Origin: Closterium sp. Naga37s-1
Lineage: Eukaryota > Streptophyta > Zygnematophyceae > Desmidiales > Closteriaceae
Direction of reading: 5' to 3'
NCBI GenBank assembly: GCA_947471745.1
Contig: CANJKZ010000084.1
Span: 3,662,001-3,726,000 of the forward strand
DNA: 64,000 nt
Shown: one piece after another, positions 22,401 through 30,300 of the stretch
Position numbering within the stretch: position 1 is the stretch's first letter
Layout of the letters: every line of letters starts with the position of its first letter
Program-made: the position numbers and the translations under genes
The notes under the pieces: generated by a model
Told to the model about the DNA's origin: nothing
Seen by the model: only the letters and a program-made list of their open reading frames with translations
The model's database searches: none

Positions 22401-22498
22401 GCTGTGAGCTGTAGGTAGAGGTGCAGGTCATCGAGCCAGGTGTCAAACTTCACAGGGCGGCCCTCAGCATCGAACACGAGAACCTGTGGGCTAGCCAT
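16454..22498 (-). CDS. RLC-D Gag-Pol polyprotein (copia)
   Basis: 2,014 residues in one frame, start MASPQVLVFDAEGRPVKF. Rough domains: Gag 1-245; glycine-rich tail 253-340; finger C-X13-C-X3-H-X4-C at about 366-390; protease LDSGASRCFF about 500; pre-integrase HHRLGHPS about 640; integrase core with HSDRGGEFSS about 780; linker with EPGGV repeats (about 999-1040) and AEDPGVG repeats (about 1141-1239); reverse transcriptase with FKARYVARGF and YVDDLVF (about 1688); RNase H with SDASWADD (about 1858), SSSCEAEIYA and HIALRYFLA; end GLVPTGPHLLTS. It acts in the copia cycle: particle, cDNA synthesis, integration. Gag and Pol share one frame, so the particle/enzyme ratio must be set by protease processing or RNA splicing as known for copia (inference). 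Confidence 0.93.
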   Translation of the reverse strand: MASPQVLVFDAEGRPVKFDTWLDDLHLYLQLTAKDDISLYDHALGLVTAPAATADSTARSQWQTRDAHARFAIRNSLPIDEREHFGQHKTAPALYTAVVARYSSPASAALGRLSLPYLFPDLASFHTVADLITHLRTSEARFRAAMPTEFLATHPPPLWLTLYHLVTRLPDTLRAVRDHFLARCPTELTIALLEKELLAAEASIVAVGASRGDPRTPFFEGCSPSPLLPSVASAAAVDLLGTEKVGTASASSGRRSGKGKGGKGSGGDGGGGGGGGGGGSGGGGSAGGASGSGGGGGGSGGGGGRSGGGGWGGGGRGGGRGWGGRGGGSGGGGRGGAGGGQGQQHTLSPQEVREWYSQHGGGGGLSCTYVIRTGDRTGQQCGRPHATQRCFSRLDDAWRVQFPQATELPRWLDLLKKGIDIYALDFDAILSAMYVMSTSGEGAEYLCVPPDPGIRASASAAPGTHVSATPGAGEAAALGARVSPPPGTASTAALHTFTLDSGASRCFFRDRTALEPLARPVAVSLADPSGGPVIATSSTVLPCPAVPSGTLSGLHLPSFSTNLVAGCALQDGGVHQFTPAYERVTHCTCARTGRHLATFTRQPGSDLYTLTTESPQVAATASASASGQLSAPCSCRSLAHETVLWHHRLGHPSVQRLRAMHSRYLVSGLPRVLPPLPPSPAPTCLPCVEGRQRAAPHSSSFPPTTAPLQTLHMDVWGPARVRGQGQERYFLIVVDDYSRYTTVFPLRTKGEVPDVLIPWIRRARLQLSERFHSDFPVLRLHSDRGGEFSSDLLAAYCAEHGIEQSFTLPASPQQNGVAERRIGLVMEVARTSLIHAAAPHFLWPFAVRYAAHQLNLWPRVSLPETSPTLLWTGEVGDASRFRVWGSRAFVRDSSADKLSSRAVPCVFLGFVPDASGWQFYHATSRRVLPSQDVTFDESVPYYRLFPYRTAPLPPPPLFLSPGAAVADPLPPQGAAPSGVSQVDPVEPVEVAVDSRPAGGAEPGGAEPGGVEPGGVEPGGVEPGGVEPGGVEPGGVELEGAELGGVEPRGTELRSPESGGSASGGTRSGSPAPGGALSSEQLRAWYLEYCSLRRGTTRAGRTTGTGASTSSPVRELPSRERIREWYERRCTLRSGVPRVTNPAAVGAAAGAEDPGVGAAAGAADPGVGAAAGAEDPGVGAAAGAEDPGVGAAAGAEDPGVGAAAGAEDPGVGATAGAEDPGVGATAGAEDVGAGAAAGAADPGAGVPAGSGVAARSQPYFVPLLQQVLGQLPPPFPPPSLECPQSVQLQSALPSASSLLGPAPYTGPTGGLTERREPASRPASPESRPGSPVRTALSSRRVQRQRLPAVPGTHRMALRPSTAPQRVPLPSPPASSLPALPDPGSDSLRATSPAVTRLLATVVTDPSFESAAASALVAELVDFAARCRLDYAASLVAESASVCPPSVGGECALGTDVLEDRQEEFQCFAAALPHLVSMLVAPEGDPDAPDIPTPRSYAEAMAGPYSSQWQSAMDTEMASWKSTGTYVDEVPPPGANIVSGMWIFRVKRPPGSPPVFKARYVARGFSQREGVDFFQTFSPTPKMTTLRVLLHVAAQRDYELHSLDFSTAFLQGSLHEEIWLRRPPGFTGSFPPGTQWSLRRPVYGLRQAPREWHDTLRTTLAALGFAPSTADPSLFLRTDTSLPPFYVLVYVDDLVFATADTVALAHVKSELQKRHTCTDLGELTSYLGLRITRDRARRTITLTQSHMVQQVLQRFRFTYSSPQPTPLPTGHSLSALPSDESVEPSGPYPELVGCLMYLMTCTRPDLAYPLSILARYVAPGRHRKEHMDAAKRVLRYLCSTSSMGLVLGGRVPVVLTGHSDASWADDQATQRSSQGYSFSLGSGSVSWRSTRSSSVLSSSCEAEIYATAMAAQELRWLTYLLTDLGEQPRSPPVLYVDNKAAIALCEEHRLEHRTKHIALRYFLARELQQRGQLRLRYVASEANTADVFTKALQPCDHQRFCTLLGLVPTGPHLLTS

Positions 22499-22759
22499 AG
22501 GAACAGTAGAAATAGCAGCAGTAGCGGTAGGAGAAGCAGGTAGGACGAACCAGGTAGGGCAGGGCGGCGCGGCTCGGTTCAGGTCGGGTCGCGGCTCGGC
22601 TGGGTGGCGCGGCTCGGCTCGGGGCGCGCGGCTCGGCTCAGGTCACGGCGGGGACGGGCCGCCCGCTTTCCCTCTTGTGCTGCGGCGGGAACGGGCCGCC
22701 CGGGGCCTCTGGGTGGTGGGCACGGGTCGGCGAGGTAGGCACGGGGCCGGTTGGGGCCC

Positions 22760-23340
22760 TAGAGGGGCGAGCGCGGGGCCGATCGGGGCCTGAGCGGGGC
22801 TAGCGCGGGGCCAAACGGGGCCTTGACGGGGCTAGCAAGGGGCCGACGGGGCCTGAAACGGGGCCGAAGGGGCCTGAAACGGGGCTAGCGCGGGCCCGAT
22901 CGGGGCCTGAATGGGGCTAGCGCGGGGCCGACGGGGCCTGAGAGGGGCTAGCGCGGGGCCTACGGGGCCTGAGACGGGGCTAGCGCGGGCCGACGGGGCC
23001 TGAAACGGGGCTAGCGCGGGCCGACGGGGCCTGAGAGGGGCTAGCGCGGGGCCGACGGGGCCTGAAACGGGGCCGACGGGGCCTGAAACGGGGCTAGCGC
23101 GGGCCGACGGGGCCTGAGAGGGGCTAGCGCGGGGCCGACGGGGCCTGAAAAGGGGCCGACGGGGCCTGAAACGGGGCTAGCGCGGGTCGACGGGGCCTGA
23201 GGGGGGCTAGCGTGGGGCCGACGGGGCCTGAAACGGGGCCGACGGGGCCTAAACGGGGCTAGCGCGGGGCCTGAACGGGGCCTTAAAGGGGCCGACGGGG
23301 CCTGAACGGGGCTAGCGCGGGGCCGTCAAGAGGGGCCTCT
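22760..23340 (-). repeat. RLC-D leader tandem array
   Basis: About twenty imperfect copies of a roughly 28-35-bp unit built from ggggctagcgcggggcc and gacggggcctgaaac. It lies between primer site and gag, is non-coding, and differs in sequence from the arrays of C, F, K and L. Confidence 0.88.
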
Positions 23341-23404
23341 AGGGGCGTGACACGCCGAGGCGCCCTAGGGCACGGGTAGGTAGGTAGGTAGGTAGTTACG
23401 TAGT

Positions 23405-23441
23405 GGTGGGCCCTTAGAAAATTTCGGTCCTAGGAAGGACC
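23405..23441 (-). promoter_or_regulatory. Leader hairpin and GGGCCCACC motif, element D
   Basis: Sense hairpin ggtcc-ttccta-ggacc (23426-23441) then gggcccacc, about 40 bases from the primer site start. Confidence 0.82.
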
Positions 23442-23453
23442 TGCTCTATACCA

Positions 23454-23585
23454 TGTTGGAATCACTGAACAGGAATGAATGAACTAGCAATGAAAAGAGT
23501 ACAAGTACCTAACCCTAGAATTGTGTACCCCCTATAGGCTAACCCACTGTAGCCTAAACTAACACAACATATATAATGTTTGACA
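23454..23585 (-). repeat. RLC-D 5' LTR
   Basis: 132 bp, no difference seen from 16146-16277. It is followed on the right by ggggg and the rest of the C leader. Confidence 0.93.
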
Positions 23586-23657
23586 GGGGGAGCACACAGG
23601 GCGCGACTCGGGCCTGAGCGAAGCGCCCTCCGGGCAGGAAAAAAAAAAATTCGTGGT

Positions 23658-23690
23658 GGTGGGCCCTAGGAATCGTTCCCACTAGGGAAC
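23658..23690 (-). promoter_or_regulatory. Leader hairpin and GGGCCCACC motif, element C
   Basis: Sense hairpin gttccc-tagt-gggaac (23675-23690) then gggcccacc (ending at 23658). Confidence 0.8.
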
Positions 23691-23704
23691 CTGCTCTGAT
23701 ACCA

Positions 23705-23829
23705 TGAGAAGAAACGAGGAATGAGAATGACTAAGGGAAAGTTGGGTACAAATGCAAACCCTAGAAAACTGTACCCCATATGTGCTACCCCACTATAGCC
23801 TACAGTAGCTCTGTCATATAAATCTGACA
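23705..23829 (-). repeat. RLC-C 5' LTR
   Basis: 125 bp, tgagaagaaac...aatctgaca, bounded by the primer-site complement ctctgatacca on the left and RLC-A sequence on the right. It contains the shared LTR stem motif (ctaccccactatagcc). Confidence 0.85.
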
Positions 23830-25681
23830 ATTTCCCCAGTTCACCAAGAAGAGTAATGCCATTCCTCATGAGCTGTGCAGATGACATCAGGTTGAAGCCA
23901 AGTCGAGGAACGAGGAGTACATCGTTAAGATGAAGACTGAAGTCTTCGTCAATAGAATCAAGAATGACGTTACCCGTCCAGTGTGCTGTAAGACGTTGAT
24001 TATTGGCGACGGTTACAACGCACGGATTCTGAAGACGACGCTGATTGATGACGAATCGATTTTCTGATGAACACATATGCTGGCCGCAACAACTGTCAAG
24101 ATACCAAGTATTGGGCCCTTCCAAGGTTTGTGCAAGGTTGGCGTAGACCTCGGGTGGTATGGGCGTGTTGAGTTCATCATTGAAGTTATTGTGAATACGT
24201 TCTTCAGCGTCAGGGTCGTAGACGGTAGAAACTGATGTCATGTAATTAATAACTTCTTTGTTTTGTGTCTTGGCAGGTATAGTAGTCGGCTTCGCAGAGT
24301 TCGGCTTCGCAGTATTCTGCTTCGCAGCGTCCGGCTTCTCAACTTCCGGCTTCTCAGCTTCGCTTGAAGAATCTTTGGTATGTTTCGATGCAGACCGCTT
24401 CCAAGATGGTTTATCTTTCGACCAGCAGGTATCAATAGTGTGTCCTGCTTTTCGACAAAAGGAACAAACGGGCTTGGGACGTGGATTAGAATAAAAACTG
24501 ACTGTATTGTTTACCAGCTTTTTCCCTCCTCGAGCGTTGTGCAGATCCATATCCTGCTGCTCGGCGATGAGAGCGGCACAGAGTGCCCCTTCGGACAACT
24601 GTGCTTGCATCCGAAGTATAGAGCGACACTGTCGCCATTCTGGTCCAAGACCCGCGAGTAGCACCGTGTGGAACATAGCGTCGGGGAAGTACCCTCCACA
24701 CTTCTGAAGTTGATCGCGCAGATTTCGAGCGCGGTTAATATACTGCGTCACCTTCTCGCCGTTTGTCATTTGTATATTTGACAGCTGCGTCAAAATTTTA
24801 CTCTGGTTGACAGTATCCTTTGCCATGTGAACCCCTTGCAGGTATAACCAAGCTGCTTCAGCGGGGGCGGCACTGTTACGGAAAGAACGAATTCCGAGCT
24901 GTTCAGTCGGTGTCAGATTACGAACGAGAACTGTGTATGCAGTCAGCGACGCCGATCGAAAAGTGGCTTGTTGAAGTGGTGACCCGTGAGATGGAAATGG
25001 TGCTGTGCCGTCATACAGCTGCCAGAACCCCGCGGTCTGAACAAGAAGCTCAAACTCAAAGCTCCAGGTATAAAAATCTTGACCGTTAAAAGGCGTTGTC
25101 GTTTTAATTTTCGTTGGATTTGCAGAAGCCGGAATATAATTTCCGGTACCGTCAGCTGATTGTAATTGATAAAGTGATGGCACTTGTGACCCTTGTTGTG
25201 TTTGTTGTCCTTGTCCAGCAGGACCAAAAGAGAAGGAGTTGTTCGACCCGTCACTTCCTTGTGGCATCTGACCACGCTGATAACTGGAGCCATCAATGCT
25301 CATAGGAGTTGGAAACATCTGGTTAAGTGACAAGACGGCAGCATTAACACGTTGTTGAAGATTCGCTGGCTGGTAAGCACCTTGATATTGGTAAGGTCCA
25401 ATCGGTACGAAATTGGACTGTTGTCCCGGTTGACTAGAAGAACCAGTGACTGCAGTTGCAGCTGTTGTGGCTGCTGATGCTGCTGTTGCGGCGGCTGCTG
25501 TCGATGATGCCGCTGCTGTAGTTGTGTGTACGGGCTGATTGCTCAATGGCATGCCGTACATCGGTTGTTGCTGATATTGTTGTTGTTGCTGCAGATTTGA
25601 ATTATCAGCAGCTGGAGACGCTGTTGGGCGTGATGGGCTCGTAACCAAAGAGCCGTTGTTGGACCGTGGAGATCCAGACAT
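23830..25681 (-). pseudogene. RLC-A gag and protease start (right part)
   Basis: Starts MSGSPRSNNGSLV about 55 bases inside the 5' LTR. It has an N-terminal Q/A/T-rich segment, then a UBN2-type Gag (FNGQDFYTWSFEFELLVQ) and a CX2CX4HX4C knuckle. The frame runs on into the LTR of C at 23829. Positions 23830-25396 duplicate 9505-11071 at equal length with only about six differences that I see, all transitions. Confidence 0.85.
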
Positions 25682-26067
25682 AGTTGTAGAGTAGAGAAGT
25701 GGAAGCTGTTATAATCCTAAGTTGCTCTCATACCATGTTAGAATTTAAACTGTCTGAATAGGATCGTAGTCTTAGGATGGTAGCTTCCTGTCGTAGCGGA
25801 AGTCTTATATGAGTGACTTGTAACAGGATCAATGTCTCTGAAATCAAGTATATTATAAAATGACAAACATACAAAATATATAGCTAGTAAAGTACCTGTT
25901 CGCCTACTGTATTGTGCTATTCCTATACTGAAACGGTACGTAACTATTCGCGAAGTCTATAGCTATGTGCTGACGTCATCCTAGGTCGCGTAGCGCTTTG
26001 CTGACGTCAGCCTATCGGTACTTTACTGTACTACACGAATTTCCTTGAAGTGCTTAAGTCTCGATAC

Positions 26068-26209
26068 TGTCAGAATCCCAACCACTAGACCACTGGGATA
26101 AAAGGGCTTGTTTCAGTAGCGGGTCAGTGCGCCCATAACCCCCCAGGCAAACGCGCCTGTAACCCCCCCTAGGATCGATCGGGGATCTCACAGTGCAGCT
26201 CTACTGACA
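26068..26209 (-). repeat. TRIM E 3' LTR
   Basis: 142 bp, tgtcagaatccc...ctactgaca, containing an atcgatcggggatc near-palindrome. Confidence 0.9.
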
Positions 26210-26302
26210 CCCCCCCACACTGGGAGGCCCAGGACTGAGCACAGTGGCAACGGCCTACATGTGCATACACCGGGATTCGAACCCGAGACCGCTCTGATAC
26301 CA

Positions 26303-26444
26303 TGACAGAATCCCAACCACTAGACCACTGGGATAAAAGGGCTTGTTTCAGTAGCGGGTCAGTGCGCCCATAACCCCCCAGGCAAACGCGCCTGTAACCC
26401 CCCCTAGGATCGATCGGGGATCTCACAGTGCAGCTCTACTGACA
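26303..26444 (-). repeat. TRIM E 5' LTR
   Basis: 142 bp, one base different from the left copy near its outer end; next to the primer-binding site. Confidence 0.9.
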
Positions 26445-26464
26445 GATACTATCTCAACAGTTAC

Positions 26465-26814
26465 AAGATGGATGAAGAGGCTGCTCACATTTTACCAGAT
26501 TCACGGCGAGGCAGCCTGCTTAGCCTGCCATTTTACTTACGACTCATTACAAGCGCCTGCTCAGCCTGCCATCTGATACCTGACGCGTTTTCAGTGTCTT
26601 CAGCAGCTGGAGCAGGAGGAGCAGGAGCGTTTGGCGCAGGAGTGCCTGGAGCTACAACAGCAGCAGCAGCAGTGGTAGCAGCAGAAACCATAGTCGCATT
26701 AGTTGTCCCCACCTGTAAGTGGTCTTCAGACCCTTGGTCACCCTTCCTCTCCTCCGGACCGCTCACCACCTCTTCCTGCTCACGGTCCTACATTTCCTCC
26801 TCTGGACACGTCCC
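26465..26814. other. Unassigned DNA between RLC-A and F
   Basis: Host or older repeat sequence left between two insertion sites. On the plus strand 26600-26680 reads QQLEQEEQERLAQECLEL followed by a glutamine run, which looks like a coiled coil, but stops lie on either side. It continues across F at 41616, where ttttctctccttag resembles a 3' splice site. I cannot assign it. Confidence 0.4.
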
Positions 26815-26924
26815 TGTGAAAGTAACGATCGAGAATGAATGAACTAGCAAACAGTTGGGTACAAGTACTAACCCTAATTGGGTTGTACCCTTTATGGGCT
26901 ACCCCACTACAGCCTACACAAATG

Positions 26925-27058
26925 TGTTAAGACTAAGTCATGGGGAATGGTTGATTGGGTCAAGATTGGGGTACAAGACTAGAGCGTCGAGATTGTTTGT
27001 GTACCCTCTAAGGCTAACCCGAATACAGCCTAGATAATAACAAGCATATCTTTTGACA
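26925..27058 (-). repeat. RLC-G 3' LTR
   Basis: 134 bp, tgttaagactaag...cttttgaca, followed by the purine-tract complement cacccccatagg. Confidence 0.9.
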
Positions 27059-27300
27059 CACCCCCATAGGCGAAATGGGGGATAGCCAAAGCAAGCAATG
27101 GTCACAAGACCAGTCAAGAGAAGGAACAAAACACAGCTCAGGGTGGATCACAACGTCACCACACACACTGAGCACAAGCAAACGGCCACAAGGCCAGTCC
27201 ACATGCAAAGGTATATAAGCAACAAGAACAGTACAGTGATCTCTACCTAGCAAGAACAAACATGCAGGTATAGATATATAGATCACAGCACCAACAAAGC
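27059..27300 (-). promoter_or_regulatory. RLC-G 3' untranslated region with paired motifs
   Basis: Hairpin motifs ggtcacaagacc (27100-27111) and ggccacaaggcc (27184-27195), then the purine-tract complement next to the LTR. Confidence 0.75.
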
Positions 27301-30300
27301 CTACAGCAAGTGAGGAAGCGTGGGCACAAGGCCTAACAAAGTACAGAAACGCTGATGATCACCAGACGGAAGTGCCTTGGTGAATATATCAGCAGTGTTA
27401 GCCCGAGTGGCCACGTAAGCAAGACGAAGCTGGCCACGCTGCTCCAACTCTCGAGCAAGGAAGTAACGCAGGGCGATGTGCTTCGTTCTGTGCTCCAGTC
27501 TGTGCTCCTGACAGAAGGCGATGGCGGCCTTGTTGTCGACGTACAGCACTGGAGGAGAACGAGGCCGCTCTATCAAGTCAGTCAGCAGGTAGGTGAGCCA
27601 GCGAAGCTCCTGTGCAGCCATGGCTGTGGCGTAGATCTCAGCCTCACAACTGGAGCCGAGAACCGAAGACGAGCGTGTAGAACGCCAAGAAACTGAACCA
27701 GAGCCAAGGCTGAAGGTGTAACCCTGTGACGACCGCTGCGTATCCTGGTCGTGAACCCAAGAGGCGTCCGAGTGACCAGTGAGGACAACGTCACCCCGTC
27801 CTCCAAGCACAAGCCCCATGCCCGACGTACTGCACAAGTAGCGTAGTACCCTCTTAGCAGCATCCATGTGCACCTTTCGATGCCGACCAGGAGCCACGTA
27901 GCGAGCCAGAAGGCCAAGAGGGTACGCAAGGTCAGGACGAGTGCAGGTCATCAGGTACATGAGGCAGCCCACTAGCTCTGGGTAAGGACCACTCGGCTCT
28001 ACGGACTCGTCCGAAGGTGGAGCTGAGAGCGAGTGACCTGTAGCCAGAGGAGTGGGCTGTGCTGAGGACCAGGTGAAGCCGAAGCGCTGAAGGACCTGCT
28101 GCACCATGTGTGACTGAGTCAGTGTGATGGTGCGGCGTGCTCTGTCCCGGGTGATCTGCAAGCCAAGGTAGCTGCGCAGTTCACCCAGGTCTGTGCACGT
28201 GTGTCTCTTCTGTAGCTCCGACTTCACCAGGGCGAGAGCCTCAATGTCAGTAGTGGCAAAGACCAAGTCGTCGACGTACACGAGGATGTAGAACGGCGGC
28301 AGCGAAGTGTCGATGCGCAGAAACAGCGACGGGTCAGCAGTCGACGGGGCAAACCCAAGAGCCGCAAGAGTCGTCCTCAGTGTGTCGTGCCACTCACGTG
28401 GCGCCTGGCGGAGACCGTAGACTGGCCGCCGGAGGCTCCACTGGGTACCAGGAGGGAACGACCCAGTGAAGCCAGGTGGGCGGTGCAGCCAGATCTCCTC
28501 GTGCAGGCTGCCCTGTAAGAAAGCTGTGCTGAAGTCAAGAGAGTGAAGCTCGTAGTCACACTGAGCGGCAACGTGTAGCAGCACCCGAAAAGTGGTCATC
28601 TTCGGGGTGGGGGAGAAGGTGTGGAAGAAGTCAACTCCCTCTCGCTGACTGAAACCTCGAGCAACGTAACGAGCCTTGAAGACAGGCGGAGAACCTGGCG
28701 GCCGCTTCACCCTGAAAATCCACATGCCACTGACAATGTTCGCCCCAGGAGGGGGAACCTCGTCGACGTAGGTGCCTGTGGACTGCCAGGATGCCATCTC
28801 TGCGTCCATGGCTGCCTGCCACTGAGAGGAGTAGGGACCCTCGATCGCCTCAGCGTACGATCGCGGAGTCGGGATGTCTGGTGCATCCAGGTCTCTCTCA
28901 GGGGCAAGCAGCATGGCCACGAGATGAGGCGCAGCGGCTGCAAGACACTCAAGGTCCTCCTGCCTGTCCTCAAGGACGTCCGTGACAAGAGCACACTCAC
29001 CCCCGACGGACGGAGGACAGACAGAGTCAGACTCAGCAACAAGACTAGCAACGTAGTCTAAACGACAGCCAGCAGCAAAGTCAACAAGCTCAGCGACTAA
29101 GGCAGACGCAGTAGCAGACTCAGACGACGGGTCGGCGACAACAGTGGCTAGCAGACGCGTGACAGTAGGGTGCTCAGCACGAAAGCGGTCAGACTCAGGG
29201 TCAGCAACGACAGGTAGAGAGGACGCAGGCGGAGACGGCAGGTGAACGCGTGGTGGCGGAGAAGAAGGACGACGGACGACAAGGGAAGGGACGGGGACAG
29301 CCGGCTGACGCTGACGAGGAGCATGACGACTGGAACGACCAGAACGGACAGGTGAGACAGGACGCGACGCAGGCTCACGACGCTCAGCAAGGCCCCCTGT
29401 CTGCTCAGCACCATTCCCAGCTCCAATGACGCCAGCAGAAGAACCCCCAGCAGTAGAGCCCTGGGGTGCAGAAGCGCGACGCTGACGGCGACCGTACCAG
29501 TCGTGCAGCTGCTGGGAGGTGAGAGGGACACGCGGACAAAGACGGCTACGCCAAGGAGACCGCATAACAGCAGTCTCAGAACCCTCAGGCAACTCACCCC
29601 CAGACTCAGTACCCCCAGGCTCCGCACACGCAGGCTCAGCACCCCCAGACGCAGCACCCCTAGACGCAGCACCCCCAGACTCAGCACCCCCAGACGCAGC
29701 ACCCCCAGACGCAGGACCTCCGGGCTCCTCACGCGCAGGCGCAGCACCTCCAGGCTCCGTACCCCCAGGGACAGCACCACCGCCAGCAAGATCGGAGTCA
29801 CCAGTGACCTCAACAGGCGCAGGGACGGGAGGGTCTACCTGAGAAACACCGGAAGGAGCAGGACCTGGTGCGGGGAGGGGGTCTACCTGGGGAGGACCTG
29901 GGGCAAGAAAGAGCGGCGGGAGAGGGCGAGGAGCAGTGCAGTAGGGGAAGAGGCGGTAAAAGCGGACTGACTCGTCAAAGGTGTTAGAGACTAAGGACGG
30001 AGTCTATGAAGATTAGGGGCTGAAATATCTCAAAATCGTCAACTACAATTCTGGACAGAAACGTCGTCTTCACAAGAAACGTTGTCGACGATTAACGCAC
30101 AATTAGAATTCTCTCAAACTCGAGTATGTTGTAGCCCTTGACTGTGGCTATCTTTCCCAATTTGAATAGTATCAAAATATGGAGTATAACTTGAGTTATG
30201 AACTTCGGCGCACTAGGGGGTATGCTGCCATAGAAAACGTAACTCAATCACAAAGATGTCTCACAAGTTCACACAAGAAAGTTAGAGTAGCAATAGAACC

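Larger units (their letters stand above)
16146..23585 (-). mobile_element. RLC-D: whole-looking copia retrotransposon
   Basis: 7,440 bp, minus-sense. LTRs of 132 bp at 16146-16277 and 23454-23585, identical by eye. Target duplication ggggg at 16141-16145 and 23586-23590 (low information, but both flanks rejoin the leader of C). Primer site TGGTATAGAGCAGG beside the right LTR; purine tract (sense tatgggggtg) beside the left. Leader with tandem repeats 22500-23450, then one uninterrupted 2,014-codon gag-pol. It looks whole and very young, and is the best candidate in the window for a recently active autonomous element. Confidence 0.94.
11069..23829 (-). mobile_element. RLC-C: copia element, 5' part only, holding element D
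   Basis: Minus-sense. The single LTR present (125 bp, 23705-23829) is the 5' LTR, with primer site TGGTATCAGAGCAGG beside it, then a leader with tandem repeats (split by D), gag starting at 15289, protease and integrase. At about 11071 it joins RLC-A gag across a 3-base shared agg. It lies inside RLC-A; the 5 bases after its LTR are atttc. The RT-RNase H half and 3' LTR are not in the window. It is broken: about one or two breaks besides the loss of its 3' half. Confidence 0.85.
26068..26444 (-). mobile_element. TRIM E: 377-bp miniature LTR retroelement
   Basis: LTRs of 142 bp at 26068-26209 and 26303-26444 (one difference by eye) around a 93-bp interior. Target duplication gatac at 26063-26067 and 26445-26449. 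Minus-sense: primer site TGGTATCAGAGC directly inside the right LTR, G-run purine tract (gtgtggggggg) directly inside the left LTR. No coding capacity. These are the parts of a terminal-repeat retrotransposon in miniature. Directly after the primer site the sense strand reads tctcgggttcgaatcccgg, a tRNA T-arm and perfect B-box (ggttcgaatcc). It sits in the 5' LTR of RLC-A and looks whole. Confidence 0.92.
4110..26459 (-). mobile_element. RLC-A: Ty1/copia retrotransposon carrying nested insertions
   Basis: Ends TG...CA; LTRs of 342 bp at 4110-4451 and 25736-26459 (the latter split by TRIM E). Target duplication gttac at 4105-4109 and 26460-26464. Sense is minus: 5' LTR on the right, primer site TGGTATGAGAGC next to it, purine tract (sense gaagtgaaggggag) beside the left LTR. 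Parts run Gag with a normal zinc knuckle, protease, integrase, RT and RNase H. The LTRs differ at about 3 of 342 positions by eye, so it is fairly young. B, C (holding D) and TRIM E lie inside it. A 1,567-bp gag segment occurs twice, at 9505-11071 and 23830-25396. It is broken: one or two breaks besides the insertions and the rearrangement. Confidence 0.9.
25736..26459 (-). repeat. RLC-A 5' LTR, interrupted by TRIM E
   Basis: Same 342-bp LTR, split at 26067 by the 377-bp element E plus its 5-bp target duplication. The LTR's last ten bases resume at 26450. Both tgacgtca motifs are present. It sits directly next to the primer-binding site. Confidence 0.9.

Noticed and set aside
26270-26305. A tRNA gene in TRIM E
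   Set aside because: Only a T-arm/B-box is present; there is no acceptor partner, D-arm or anticodon arm, and the spacing from any A-box-like sequence is too short.
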